DNA of 64,000 bases. It comes from Chitinibacter sp. GC72 (GTDB lineage Bacteria > Pseudomonadota > Gammaproteobacteria > Burkholderiales > Chitinibacteraceae). Shown piece after piece: positions 1 through 8,220 of this stretch. The stretch lies in contig NZ_VIRW01000007.1 in the NCBI RefSeq assembly GCF_009760905.1, forward strand, positions 1 through 64,000. The letters run 5' to 3'. The translations under genes and the position numbers were made by a program. Each line of letters opens with the position of its first letter. Position 1 is the first letter of the stretch. Below the pieces are notes generated by a model. It did no database searches, was not told the origin of the DNA, and was given only the letters and a program-made list of their open reading frames with translations.

Positions 1-2
1 AC

Positions 3-239
3 GCGACAGTGCATCACCATTTTGATGAAGAGGTGGTCAATCGTTGGTTGGTGGATCATCGTTTTGTGGTGATGTACTTGCCAGCGTATAGCCCTGAGCT
101 CAATTTGATCGAGATCGTGTGGAAACACGCCAAGCATTTTTGGCGTAGCTTCAAGTCGTGGAGCAAGGATAAATTGGTCGAAGAAGTCCACACCCTTTTA
201 TCCGGCTTCGGTTCGAAATTTAAAATTAGTTATGCGTGA
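3..239 (+). mobile_element. IS630-type transposase, 3' fragment
   Basis: C-terminal part of a DDE transposase; the open frame continues beyond the left edge of the window. The visible residues begin NATVHHHFDEE, which matches the DNA(x)xH block around the second catalytic Asp of IS630/DDE_3 enzymes, followed by the hallmark YLPAYSPELNLIEIVWK block with the third acidic residue in NLIE. The end of the protein is near KISYA. Upstream sequence is missing, so whether the element is complete cannot be judged, and I see no obvious right-end inverted repeat. Confidence 0.85.
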
Positions 240-528
240 TTACTTAGCTTTTTCCGCACAAAATTTATACAATGAGGTAATCGACTGCTACTACTCAATG
301 TGCAGCGAATACATTAGCGCCACCTCTCAGCCAAAAACAAAAGCTTTTAGTGAAATACTGACAGCACACCAACTGGATCAAGACGCAAACACTAACAGGC
401 TCGACCCAACTAATCAGTTAGCGTGGAAATTTCTTGTGCTTCCGGAATATCACGGAAGCAGTGAAAAAATAGAAGCTCAATCCTCGTATGAGCAATTTTA
501 TAAAAAAACCAACAGCGGGCCTAATTAA
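232..528 (+). CDS. Hypothetical small ORF after the transposase
   Basis: A 98-residue ORF whose ATG overlaps the transposase stop. No domain is recognised and there is no signal peptide or membrane segment. It is AT-richer than the chromosomal genes to its right, in line with an insertion-sequence border or recently acquired DNA. It may be a cargo or remnant ORF, or not a gene at all; the overlap with the transposase stop gives some support for translational coupling. Confidence 0.25.
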   Translation: MRDYLAFSAQNLYNEVIDCYYSMCSEYISATSQPKTKAFSEILTAHQLDQDANTNRLDPTNQLAWKFLVLPEYHGSSEKIEAQSSYEQFYKKTNSGPN

Positions 529-688
529 GGGCTCAACTCGCTTACGTGCACGGATTTAAACAAAGGCTTAGAAAAGACCTATGGCAGCTAAGATCAAATA
601 TCATTCGCACAGTTTCAAGCTCTTGATTGAGCGCTTTGGGTCGAACTCGCCAAAATAAAACAGTCTCCCATTTCCCTTTTCATCACAC
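529..688. other. Intergenic, nothing recognised
   Basis: About 160 bases between the small ORF and the 3' end of the sensor kinase on the other strand. No tRNA, terminator-type hairpin or clear promoter was seen. Confidence 0.5.
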
Positions 689-2290
689 TCAATCCGCTGG
701 CAGCATAATCATCGCCTGCAAGCCGCCTTCGTGGTGATTGCTCAGCACCAGCTCGCCGCCGTGCGCCTGGATGATGTTGCGGGCGATGCCCAAGCCCAGC
801 CCGTGGCCGTGGCTGTTGCTGTGGCGGCCGTGTTCTAGCCGTACATAGGGGTCAAACAGCGTGTGCAGGGCTTCTTCAGGTACGCCGGGGCCGTGGTCGC
901 GGATGATGATCACGCATTTGCCCACCCCTTCAAACACGCTGATTTCGGCGCTTTGGCCATAAAACAGCGCATTGTCGAGCAGATTGCCGATGGCGCGTTT
1001 CAGCGCCAGCGGTTTGCCTTTGACGCGCAGGCCGCAGCGGGTAAACGCCACTTCGTGCCCCGATAGGCGCGCGTCGCGCACCATACGCCCGAGCATGGCA
1101 TCCAAACTAATTGCAGTGTGATTTTCGTGAATATCGCTGTCTTTCACGCTTTGCAACGCGCCCTTGACCATCATATCGAGCTCGTCGAGGTCTTCGTGAA
1201 ACTCGGCGCGCGTGGCGTCGTCGTCCAGCATTTCGGTGCGCAATTTCAGCCGGGTAATCGGCGTGCGCAAGTCGTGGCTAATCGCAGTAAAGAGTTTTTC
1301 ACGGTCTTCCAGATAGCGCACAATGCGCTCGCGCATGGCGGCAAAGGCTTGCGCGGTGCGGACAAACTCAACGCTGCCGGTTTCTGGCAATACAGGCGAT
1401 TCGCCCTTGCCAAAGGCTTCAGCGGCATTCGATAGCGCGGCCAGCGGGCCGGTAATCCAGCGCGCCACCACCCAGCTGAGCAACAAGACGGTCAGCAAGG
1501 TCACAAATTGCAGCAGCCAGCGCTCGGGCGGCAAGGGATTGCTATTTTCCAGAAAAAACGGGTCAGGCATCAGTGTGGCCAGATACAGCCATTGCCCTGG
1601 CTCGAGTTGCGCCTGAATCACTAATATGGGCGCGGGGCGCGGCTTGATCAGCAGGGTGTTTTTGATCCAGTGATCGGGCAGCTCGGCAATCAGGGTGCCA
1701 TCATTGTTGACCGCCAGCTTGTCAGGCCAGGCAAAGCTGACCCGTACAGCATGCAGTTGCGGCAGCTTGCTGGAAATATCCTGATGTATTGCCTCCAAGA
1801 CCACATTGGACAAGGGCTCTGGCTCTATACCCTCTAGCTCAACCAGATCACTATTGGCGCTGATGAAAAAACGTGTCCCGCCGATTTCGCGGATCTGCTC
1901 GATCACCAGCTGGCGGTAATTGAGCGGCAGGCTGTGAAAATAGCGGATCGCACTCACCGCGCCCGACGACAGATGCAATGAAGCCTGCCGCACTTCCTGC
2001 TCGGATTTACCCTTGAGATAAGTAGCCCAGATCAGATTACCCAGCAGCTGCGACGCCAATACCCCCAGCGCCATCACCAGCAGAAAGCGGGCCAGCAGGC
2101 TGGCTGGCAACAAGCGCTCCACCCAGTTGGGCGCGCGGCGGCCAACCCAGCGGCCTATCCAGCGACCGATCTTGCGATCAGACAAACGGGCGGGCTGCTC
2201 ATTGCCCTCAGTGCGCCAGCGCGCCGTGCTGGGGCTGGCTAGCTCCTGCCCCGCCTCAATCATCGCCGCCGTAATGCGCGGTTCAGACAT
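689..2290 (-). CDS. Two-component sensor histidine kinase (GtrS/EnvZ type)
   Basis: Inner-membrane sensor kinase of 533 residues. It has a TM segment near residues 67-92, a periplasmic domain to about residue 255, a second TM near 260-277, then HAMP, a HisKA domain with H-box FTAISHDLRTP (His339 predicted to be phosphorylated), and a HATPase_c domain with N-box NLLDNAL, DHGPGVP and GLGLGIA. All catalytic boxes look intact. It is the last gene of an operon with the OmpR-type regulator (8-base overlap) and a GtsA-like binding protein. That arrangement recalls GltR/GtrS beside GtsABCD in pseudomonads, so sugar or sugar-acid sensing is inferred. The N-terminal tail before TM1 is unusually long (about 65 residues), so translation could begin further in. 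Confidence 0.9.
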   Translation of the reverse strand: MSEPRITAAMIEAGQELASPSTARWRTEGNEQPARLSDRKIGRWIGRWVGRRAPNWVERLLPASLLARFLLVMALGVLASQLLGNLIWATYLKGKSEQEVRQASLHLSSGAVSAIRYFHSLPLNYRQLVIEQIREIGGTRFFISANSDLVELEGIEPEPLSNVVLEAIHQDISSKLPQLHAVRVSFAWPDKLAVNNDGTLIAELPDHWIKNTLLIKPRPAPILVIQAQLEPGQWLYLATLMPDPFFLENSNPLPPERWLLQFVTLLTVLLLSWVVARWITGPLAALSNAAEAFGKGESPVLPETGSVEFVRTAQAFAAMRERIVRYLEDREKLFTAISHDLRTPITRLKLRTEMLDDDATRAEFHEDLDELDMMVKGALQSVKDSDIHENHTAISLDAMLGRMVRDARLSGHEVAFTRCGLRVKGKPLALKRAIGNLLDNALFYGQSAEISVFEGVGKCVIIIRDHGPGVPEEALHTLFDPYVRLEHGRHSNSHGHGLGLGIARNIIQAHGGELVLSNHHEGGLQAMIMLPAD

Positions 2291-2999
2291 TGCTCAGGCT
2301 CACCTCGGCCGACAGCACATAGCCTGCGCCGCGCACGGTTTTAATCAGGCTAGGCTGCTTGCCGTCATCCGACAGGCGCTGGCGCAGACGGCTGACCTGC
2401 ACATCCAGCGAGCGATCGAGCGGGCCAATATCGCGGCCGCGCGTTTCTTCGGCTAGCTGGCTGCGATCCAGAATCTGCCCGGGATGCTCGAGAAAGAATT
2501 TCAGCAGCTGGAAATCCAGCCCGGTCAGCTTGACCGAATCGCCGCTGGGCGAATGCAAAGTGCGTTCAACCGTATCGAGCGTAAAGCCGACAAAGCGGTA
2601 ATAGCGCCCGCCAGTGTGGGCATTATCCAGCCCGGCGCGGCGGTGGATGGCCTTGATGCGGGCGAGCAATTCGCGCGGGTTGTAAGGTTTGGCGATGTAG
2701 TCATCGGCGCCCAGCTCCAGCCCGACAATGCGGTCGGTGTCATCCGAGCTGGCCGTGAGCATAATAATCGGCACATTGCATTGCTTGCGCACGGCCTGAC
2801 ACAGCACAAAGCCATCGGTATCGGGCAGCATTACGTCCAGAATCACCAGGCTGAGCTCGTCGCGGCAGCGCTCGAATTCCTGATGAAAGCTCTCGCCATC
2901 GTGCGCAAGGCGCACTTCGTACTGATTGCGCTCCAGATACGCCTTGAGCAGCATGCGCGTTTTTTGGTCATCGTCGACGATCAGGATTTTTCGCGTCAT
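2283..2999 (-). CDS. OmpR-family response regulator (GltR-like)
   Basis: A 238-residue regulator with an N-terminal receiver (acidic pocket in ILIVDDDQ, phospho-acceptor Asp in LVILDVMLPDTDG, conserved Lys in IAKPYNPRE) and a C-terminal winged-helix DNA-binding domain ending in SLIKTVRGAGYVLS. It overlaps the kinase gene downstream by 8 bases and the binding-protein gene upstream by 4, so the three should be co-translated. It probably controls the divergent carbohydrate ABC importer starting at 4627; this is inferred from position and from the pseudomonad GltR/GtrS precedent. Confidence 0.92.
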   Translation of the reverse strand: MTRKILIVDDDQKTRMLLKAYLERNQYEVRLAHDGESFHQEFERCRDELSLVILDVMLPDTDGFVLCQAVRKQCNVPIIMLTASSDDTDRIVGLELGADDYIAKPYNPRELLARIKAIHRRAGLDNAHTGGRYYRFVGFTLDTVERTLHSPSGDSVKLTGLDFQLLKFFLEHPGQILDRSQLAEETRGRDIGPLDRSLDVQVSRLRQRLSDDGKQPSLIKTVRGAGYVLSAEVSLSNV

Positions 3000-4279
3000 T
3001 CCATATTTCCTTCTTGTATATTCAGAGCCCGCACCATAGCCGACATGCGCTGCTGGTAATCGGCCACGCTGATCCTGTCGTCCAGGTAGAACTTCTGGAT
3101 TTGCGCCACGATGGCGTCTTTGAATTTTTCGTCGGTGGCCATGCGGTGTACCAGGCTGGGCGCCTGCACCACTTTGCCACGGTTAAATGTCTGCCAGGAG
3201 CTGGCGGCACAACGATCAAGCGCAGCTACGGCTTTGGGGTCCAGATCACGGCGCACCGGCACTGAGCCCTTAATGCGGTTATAGCCCTGCTGCACCGGCA
3301 TGGACACCATCAGCTGCGCCACCTTTTCCTGCACGGCTTGCTGCGAATAATCGCCGCTGAACATCACAAAGCTATCAATGCTGTACAGATGATATTGCTG
3401 GGTATTGGGCACGGTGGTACAGGCAAAATCGGTGTCGAGCTTTTGCCCCATACTCAGCAATTCACCTTTGAACCAGTCACCCATAATCACCATGCCAATT
3501 TGTCCGGCGGCAAACTGCTGGGCCACGTCCGTCCAAGATTGCTCGCGTGGCAATTTGCCTGCCCCCACATGCGTATAGGTGCGCATCTGGCGCAAGCGAT
3601 TCAGAGCGCGGGCAAAGCGCGCATCCAGATAGGCGGTGGCGCTGCGCTCGACAAAGACATCGCGGTAGAACGTGGGCCCGCCTTCCATCAGCACCAGCGT
3701 TTCAAACAGCGTGGCCACCTGCCAGGCTTCGCTGCTTTGCCCCAGCGGAATAATATTGGCCGCGGCCAGCCGCAGCGCTGCGCGCTTGAAATCATCCATG
3801 GTGCGCGGCTCGGGCAAACCGAGCTGGCGGAACAGGCGAACGTTGTAATACAGATTATTGATCCGGTGCAGCCCCAGCGGCGCCGCCACCGTGTGTTCGC
3901 GGTGCATCAGCAAATTGCTGACCGTGGGCGAGAGCGATTTGTGCCAGCCATGGGTTTTGGCCACCTGATCGAGCTCCAGAATCAGCCCCAGATCGGCCCA
4001 TTCGGCAATCGCCGGGCCAATCAATTGCGCCACCGCAGGCTGCTTACCCGCCAGTACACGGCTTTTCAAGACCCGCATTGCGCCAATACCGCCACCACCG
4101 GGAATCGCGGCATCGCGCCACTCGATTTTTTCTTCGAGTAATTTACTTTGCAAAAACCGGGTCGCGCCGCGCTCGCTGGCGGAAGTCCACCAATGCAGCA
4201 CATCGACCGATTCGCTGGCGCAGGCGTTGGCACAGAACAGCAAGCCCAGCACACTGATTTTTGCTTTGAATTCAAACAC
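2996..4279 (-). CDS. GtsA-like sugar-binding protein, first gene of the two-component operon
   Basis: Family 1 extracellular solute-binding protein. The mature part begins SESVDVLHWWTS, and it shares blocks with pseudomonad GtsA glucose-binding proteins (GGGGIGAMRVLKSRVLAG, IGMVIMGDWFKGE, YSIDSFVMF, KGSVPVR). A GTG at 4279 preceded by GGAG gives a clean signal peptide (FEFKAKISVLGLLFCANACA); an ATG ten codons upstream at 4309 is the alternative. The gene is not with transporter subunits of its own. It heads an operon with the regulator and kinase, overlapping the regulator start by 4 bases, so it may act as a periplasmic ligand receptor for the kinase rather than, or as well as, a transporter component. 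Confidence 0.85.
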   Translation of the reverse strand: MFEFKAKISVLGLLFCANACASESVDVLHWWTSASERGATRFLQSKLLEEKIEWRDAAIPGGGGIGAMRVLKSRVLAGKQPAVAQLIGPAIAEWADLGLILELDQVAKTHGWHKSLSPTVSNLLMHREHTVAAPLGLHRINNLYYNVRLFRQLGLPEPRTMDDFKRAALRLAAANIIPLGQSSEAWQVATLFETLVLMEGGPTFYRDVFVERSATAYLDARFARALNRLRQMRTYTHVGAGKLPREQSWTDVAQQFAAGQIGMVIMGDWFKGELLSMGQKLDTDFACTTVPNTQQYHLYSIDSFVMFSGDYSQQAVQEKVAQLMVSMPVQQGYNRIKGSVPVRRDLDPKAVAALDRCAASSWQTFNRGKVVQAPSLVHRMATDEKFKDAIVAQIQKFYLDDRISVADYQQRMSAMVRALNIQEGNME

Positions 4280-4626
4280 CTGTTGTGTACTCCACCAAGA
4301 TGCGGTCACTATATCGTAAGCAAGGACAGTAAATTGTAATAAAACATCACATATTCTTGCCGAACCCTAACACGATTCACACTGCCGATACGCCCGCTTG
4401 GGCTTATTTTTGCTGAGTTCCCCGCCCTTGGCGATGAGGGCTTTCGTTAATATTTGTAAAGCCTGCCGGGCAGAAAATCAGGCAGAAAAACCACCATAGA
4501 TGATATAAATCAGATAGTTAGCGTATTAACAAGCTGGGCGTCGGGGCAAAATCGTGTCACATGAATCAACGTGATAATTTCCTTGCACCGTGGCAGTAGA
4601 TCACGGCAACACGAGGATATTCGATC
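4280..4626. promoter_or_regulatory. Divergent intergenic region between sensing operon and ABC importer
   Basis: About 320-350 bases separating two divergently transcribed sugar genes, so it should hold both promoters and any binding sites for the OmpR-type regulator. It is AT-rich near 4320-4345 and 4500-4530. The rightward gene has a GAGG ribosome site about ten bases before its ATG. I could not assign a convincing -35/-10 pair or operator by eye. Confidence 0.5.
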
Positions 4627-5883
4627 ATGCATAACACGCTTTACAAAGCATCAGTTCGCGCCGCCATCACCGCTGCATTGCTGGCTGGCAGCGCCGCACA
4701 AGCCGGCACCATTAACATTGAATCATGGCGCGTTGATGACAAAACACTGTGGGAAGACGTGCTGATCCCGGCGTTCCAGAAGAAAAACCCCGGCATTCAG
4801 GTCAAATTCACACCAACCGCACCCACTGAATACGATTCATCACTAACTGCGCGTCTGGCAGGCGGCACAGCGGGCGATCTGATCACCTGCCGCCCGTTTG
4901 ACAAGTCGCTCGACTTGTTCAAAAAAGGCCAGCTGGAAAAACTCGATGGCAAGCCCGGCATGGAATATTTCCCAGCCTCGGCCAAAGTGGCCTGGCAAAC
5001 CGACGATGGCAAAAACACCTACTGCATGCCGATGGCTTCCGTCATGCATGGTTTTTTCTACAACAAGAAAATCTTCAAAGACCTGAATCTGAAAGAGCCA
5101 AAAACGCAGGCTGAATTTTTTGCCGCGCTGGAAACCCTGAAAAAAGCGGGCAAAACGCCGATCGCACTGGGCACTGCCGATCAGTGGGAATCGAACCAGA
5201 TCGTGTTCACCAGCATTGGTGCGAACGCGTGGAAAGGTGAAGAAGGCCGTAAAGCGCTGATCGCTGGTAAAGCCAAATTTACCGATCCGCAATTTGTGGC
5301 GGCGTGGGAACAAATGGCCAAGTGGGGCCCGTATATGGGCAAAGGCGCGTCAGCACAAACTTATGCTGACAGTCAAAACTTGTTCGCGATGGGCAAGGCC
5401 GGGATCTACCCGGCTGGCTCGTGGGATATTGCCTACTTTAACCAGCAAGGCCTCGATTTTGGCGCCTTCCCGCCGCCAGTCGCCAAAGCAGGCGACAAGT
5501 GCTACATCTCGGATCACACCGACATTGGCATGGGTATCAATCCAAAAGCCAAAAACAAGGCCGAAGCGTACAAATTCCTCGCCTGGCTGGGCTCGCAAGA
5601 ATTTGCCGACCTGTACACCAATAAAGTCACCGGCTTTTTCTCGCTCTCAAACCACCTGATTTCGGTCAAAGACCCGGTGGCCAAACAGATGCTGGACTGG
5701 CGCAAATCCTGCGGTTCAACCATCCGCCTAAACGCGCAGATCATGAACCGTGGCGAGCCAGCGATGGAAAACGAGTTGTGGAATGTCAGCTCGCAAGTGC
5801 TGAACGGCAAAATGGCACCGAAAGACGCCGCCGCCAAAATCCAGACCGGTTTTGCCAAATGGCATAAGCCACAGCAGAAATAA
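4627..5883 (+). CDS. Carbohydrate ABC transporter substrate-binding protein
   Basis: A 418-residue periplasmic binding protein of the family 1 (MalE/UgpB-like) type. The signal peptide ends near GSAAQAG and the mature chain begins TINIESWRVDD. Typical features are AFQKKNPGIQVKF, the hinge region near YCMPMASVMHGFFYNKKIF, and AGIYPAGSWDIAYF. It is the first gene of an importer locus with two permeases and an ATPase, and would deliver an oligosaccharide or sugar to the MalFG-type permeases. It is not a close copy of the GtsA-like protein on the other strand. The substrate cannot be read from sequence; sugars or chito-oligosaccharides are possible guesses. Confidence 0.9.
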   Translation: MHNTLYKASVRAAITAALLAGSAAQAGTINIESWRVDDKTLWEDVLIPAFQKKNPGIQVKFTPTAPTEYDSSLTARLAGGTAGDLITCRPFDKSLDLFKKGQLEKLDGKPGMEYFPASAKVAWQTDDGKNTYCMPMASVMHGFFYNKKIFKDLNLKEPKTQAEFFAALETLKKAGKTPIALGTADQWESNQIVFTSIGANAWKGEEGRKALIAGKAKFTDPQFVAAWEQMAKWGPYMGKGASAQTYADSQNLFAMGKAGIYPAGSWDIAYFNQQGLDFGAFPPPVAKAGDKCYISDHTDIGMGINPKAKNKAEAYKFLAWLGSQEFADLYTNKVTGFFSLSNHLISVKDPVAKQMLDWRKSCGSTIRLNAQIMNRGEPAMENELWNVSSQVLNGKMAPKDAAAKIQTGFAKWHKPQQK

Positions 5884-5922
5884 ACCACCCGGTTTCTCAA
5901 CGGGCCAACACGACCATCAAGT

Positions 5923-5971
5923 GGGTATATCAATGTAGAGCATATTCAATATGAGCTATGGCGCTATACCC
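5923..5971. repeat. 49-bp palindrome-ended element, copy A
   Basis: Begins GGGTATATC and ends CTATACCC, exactly 49 bases end to end. It lies in the gap between the binding-protein gene and the first permease gene. The interior includes TAGAGCA, also seen in copy D. Confidence 0.6.
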
Positions 5972-6009
5972 TCCTCTCCTCCTCTCACAGTGATGGATGT
6001 GGGTTTCAG

Positions 6010-6048
6010 CCGGCGGTGCGTTCCATCCACCACCGCCGGTTCTTTTTA
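6010..6048 (+). terminator. Intra-operon terminator/attenuator
   Basis: Stem of nine pairs (CCGGCGGTG at 6010-6018 with CACCGCCGG at 6031-6039) followed by a T-rich run. It sits after the binding-protein gene and before the permeases, where partial termination would keep the binding protein in excess over the membrane subunits, a common arrangement in ABC importers. Confidence 0.75.
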
Positions 6049-6103
6049 TTTCCGCAACATTGCGCTGGCAATGCCAGCCATGGACTTTGTTTGGGAGCTT
6101 GCG

Positions 6104-7015
6104 ATGAAACGCATGCCTTGGCATATCGCCGTCTTTTTAGCCCCCGCCGTGCTGCTGTATTCGGTCTTTAGCGCGCTGCCGCTGCTCGATACGCTGCGTC
6201 TGGGTTTTTTCACCAGCAATGACGCTGGCCAAACCAGCTTTGTCGGCTTGGCCAACTACATCACGATTCTGACCGACCCGGCCTGGTCGGAATCGTTCTG
6301 GAATGCGATGTGGAATAACTGCAAGTTTTTCCTGATTCACTTGCTGATCCAGAACCCCATCGGCCTGATTCTGGCCACCTTGCTCTCGCTCAAAGGCCTC
6401 AAGGGCGCGCGTCACTATCGCACGCTGATTTTCCTGCCAACGCTGCTGTCGGTCGTGATTATCGGCTTTATCTGGCAATTGATTCTGTCGCCTTTGTGGG
6501 GTGTTTCCGAAGGCTTGCTGGATAAAGTGGGGCTCGTTGATTACTTCGCGCCATGGCTGGGCGAAGAAGGCTCGGCCTTGATTACATTAGCGCTGATTTC
6601 AGTCTGGCAGTTTGTCGGCATCCCGATGATGCTGATTTACGCTGCGCTATTGGCCGTGCCGGAAGACATCGTTGAAGCTGCGCACGTGGAAGGCGCTTCC
6701 GCTTGGCGCATTTTCTGGGAAATCAAACTGCCGCTGATTTTACCGACGCTGGGCTTGGTGACGATTCTGACTTTCGTCGGCAACTTTAATGCCTTCGATT
6801 TGATTTACTCGGTCAAAGGCGCCATCGCCGGGCCGAACTACAGCACCGATATTCTGGGCACGCTGTTCTACCGCACCTTCTTTGGCTACCAGAGCCAGAT
6901 CGGCAGCCCAACGATGGGCGCAGCCGTCGCGACTTTGATGTTCCTCGTCATCCTCGCTGGTGTCGGTGCGTATTTCTACTTTGTTCAGCGCAAGCTGACG
7001 CGTTACGAGCTTTAA
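6104..7015 (+). CDS. Sugar ABC transporter permease (MalF type)
   Basis: Inner-membrane permease of 303 residues from the chosen start with about six TM helices. The EAA cytoplasmic loop reads VEAAHVEGASAWRIFWEIKLPLI, which contacts the ATPase. The ATG at 6104 follows GGGAG with a 6-base spacer and gives the usual MKRMPWHIAVFLAP N-terminus; the open frame extends upstream to 5951, but that stretch overlaps the terminator hairpin and is unlikely to be translated. The second permease gene begins ten bases after its stop, so the two are co-translated and form a heterodimeric channel. Confidence 0.93.
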   Translation: MKRMPWHIAVFLAPAVLLYSVFSALPLLDTLRLGFFTSNDAGQTSFVGLANYITILTDPAWSESFWNAMWNNCKFFLIHLLIQNPIGLILATLLSLKGLKGARHYRTLIFLPTLLSVVIIGFIWQLILSPLWGVSEGLLDKVGLVDYFAPWLGEEGSALITLALISVWQFVGIPMMLIYAALLAVPEDIVEAAHVEGASAWRIFWEIKLPLILPTLGLVTILTFVGNFNAFDLIYSVKGAIAGPNYSTDILGTLFYRTFFGYQSQIGSPTMGAAVATLMFLVILAGVGAYFYFVQRKLTRYEL

Positions 7016-7025
7016 GGAGCGCGCC

Positions 7026-7868
7026 ATGAATAAACATAAAGTCACTAAGCCGCTCTCGGCAGCAGGCGTTCATCTCGCACTCGGCGGCTACACGCTGCTG
7101 GCGCTGTTTCCGATCATCCTGATTCTGATTAATGCGTTTAAAAGCCGCTCGGGCATTTTTGACGATCCGCTGGCTTTACCGAACGCCGAAACCTTCTTTA
7201 TTGGCGGCTTTGAGAAGGTCATCGCCAAATCGAACTTCATGCTGTATTTCGGCAATAGCCTGACGGTGACGCTAGTGTCGCTGGCGCTGATCTTGCTGTT
7301 TGGCGCGATGGCAGCGTGGGCATTATCGGAATATAAATTTCGCGGCAATCGCCTGCTGGCGCTGTATATGGCGATCGGCATTATGGTGCCGATCCGCTTG
7401 GGCACCGTGTCAATCTTGGAGCTGATCGTCGAATTGAATCTGATCAATACGCTGACGGCCTTGGTGCTGGTCTACACCGCGCAAGGCTTGCCGCTGGCGA
7501 TCATGATTTTGTCCGAGTTTATTTCGCAAATCCCGAAAGAGCTCAAAGAAGCTGCGCGCTGCGACGGCGTGGGCGAGTTCAAGATTTTCTTCCAGATCAT
7601 CCTGCCGCTGATTCGCCCTGCAGTCGCGACGGTGGCGGTATTTACGATGATTCCGGTCTGGAACGATCTCTGGTTCCCGCTGATTTTGGCGCCGGGTGAA
7701 GAAACGCAAACGGTCACGCTGGGCGTGCAGCAATTTATTGGCCAATACGTCACCGATTGGAACGCCGTGCTCGCGAGCTTGAGCTTGGCGGTGATTCCGG
7801 TGCTGATTATGTACACGATCTTCTCGCGCCAACTGATCCGAGGCCTGACTTCGGGCGCGGTGAAATAA
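7026..7868 (+). CDS. Sugar ABC transporter permease (MalG type)
   Basis: A 280-residue permease with about six TM helices and an EAA loop (KEAARCDGVGEFKIFFQIILPL). A strong AAGGAG ribosome site precedes the ATG by a short spacer. It pairs with the upstream MalF-type permease. The C-terminus ends LIRGLTSGAVK, as in many COG0395 carbohydrate permeases. The ATPase gene follows after a 350-base gap rather than directly. Confidence 0.93.
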   Translation: MNKHKVTKPLSAAGVHLALGGYTLLALFPIILILINAFKSRSGIFDDPLALPNAETFFIGGFEKVIAKSNFMLYFGNSLTVTLVSLALILLFGAMAAWALSEYKFRGNRLLALYMAIGIMVPIRLGTVSILELIVELNLINTLTALVLVYTAQGLPLAIMILSEFISQIPKELKEAARCDGVGEFKIFFQIILPLIRPAVATVAVFTMIPVWNDLWFPLILAPGEETQTVTLGVQQFIGQYVTDWNAVLASLSLAVIPVLIMYTIFSRQLIRGLTSGAVK

Positions 7869-8033
7869 GTTTGTGTTTTATAGGAGCCACAACGAAGCGC
7901 GCTGATTGAGCTGGGGCTTAAAACCCCGTGTAGCGAAAACCGCGGCGAGGAGAGAGACAAACAGTTTCATCGTTTGGCTCACGACGACGCAAGGGCAGCG
8001 CGGAGCGCTTTTCGCCCGGGTCGCCTTCTCTTG

Positions 8034-8065
8034 CTTACTTCTCTTGGCGAAGCAAGAGAAGTAAG
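8034..8065. repeat. Hairpin repeat (REP-like)
   Basis: Perfect 12-base inverted repeat CTTACTTCTCTT / AAGAGAAGTAAG around the 8-base loop GGCGAAGC, preceded by a GTCGCC-type segment. It strongly resembles an interspersed intergenic repeat I know from many proteobacteria (GGTTACTTTCTTTTGGCGAAGCAAAAG type). There is no T-run, so a simple terminator role is doubtful. Confidence 0.7.
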
Positions 8066-8146
8066 TCCCTGTCGCGGATCGCGACTGTAAAACAGAGTGC
8101 CGAAGGCACTAAACCGAAAAATATGACACGTTCACAATACCACCAC

Positions 8147-8195
8147 GGGTATTGCTATCAAGAACAAATAGAAATTGACCTCTCTGGCCATACCC
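8147..8195. repeat. 49-bp palindrome-ended element, copy I
   Basis: Begins GGGTATTGC and ends GCCATACCC, exactly 49 bases. An extra AATACC lies just upstream, as in the copies at 35982 and 58294. It ends about a dozen bases before the ATPase ribosome site. Confidence 0.6.
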
Positions 8196-8220
8196 AGGAG
8201 GTCGCAATAGGAGTACGCAG

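Larger units (their letters stand above)
7869..8220. other. Repeat-filled gap inside the ABC importer locus
   Basis: A 352-base non-coding stretch between permease and ATPase genes. It contains a strong hairpin repeat (8034-8065), a second small inverted repeat near 8070-8085, and a 49-bp element (8147-8195) ending just before the ATPase ribosome site. No gene was seen. It looks like accumulated interspersed elements that separate the ATPase from the permeases. Confidence 0.65.

Noticed and set aside
3338-4141. A 267-codon plus-strand frame opposite the GtsA-like gene
   Set aside because: Shadow frame; the minus-strand product matches a known binding-protein family along its length.
5951-6103. 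N-terminal extension of the first permease
   Set aside because: It would run through the terminator hairpin and has no ribosome site; the ATG at 6104 has GGGAG and the normal family start.
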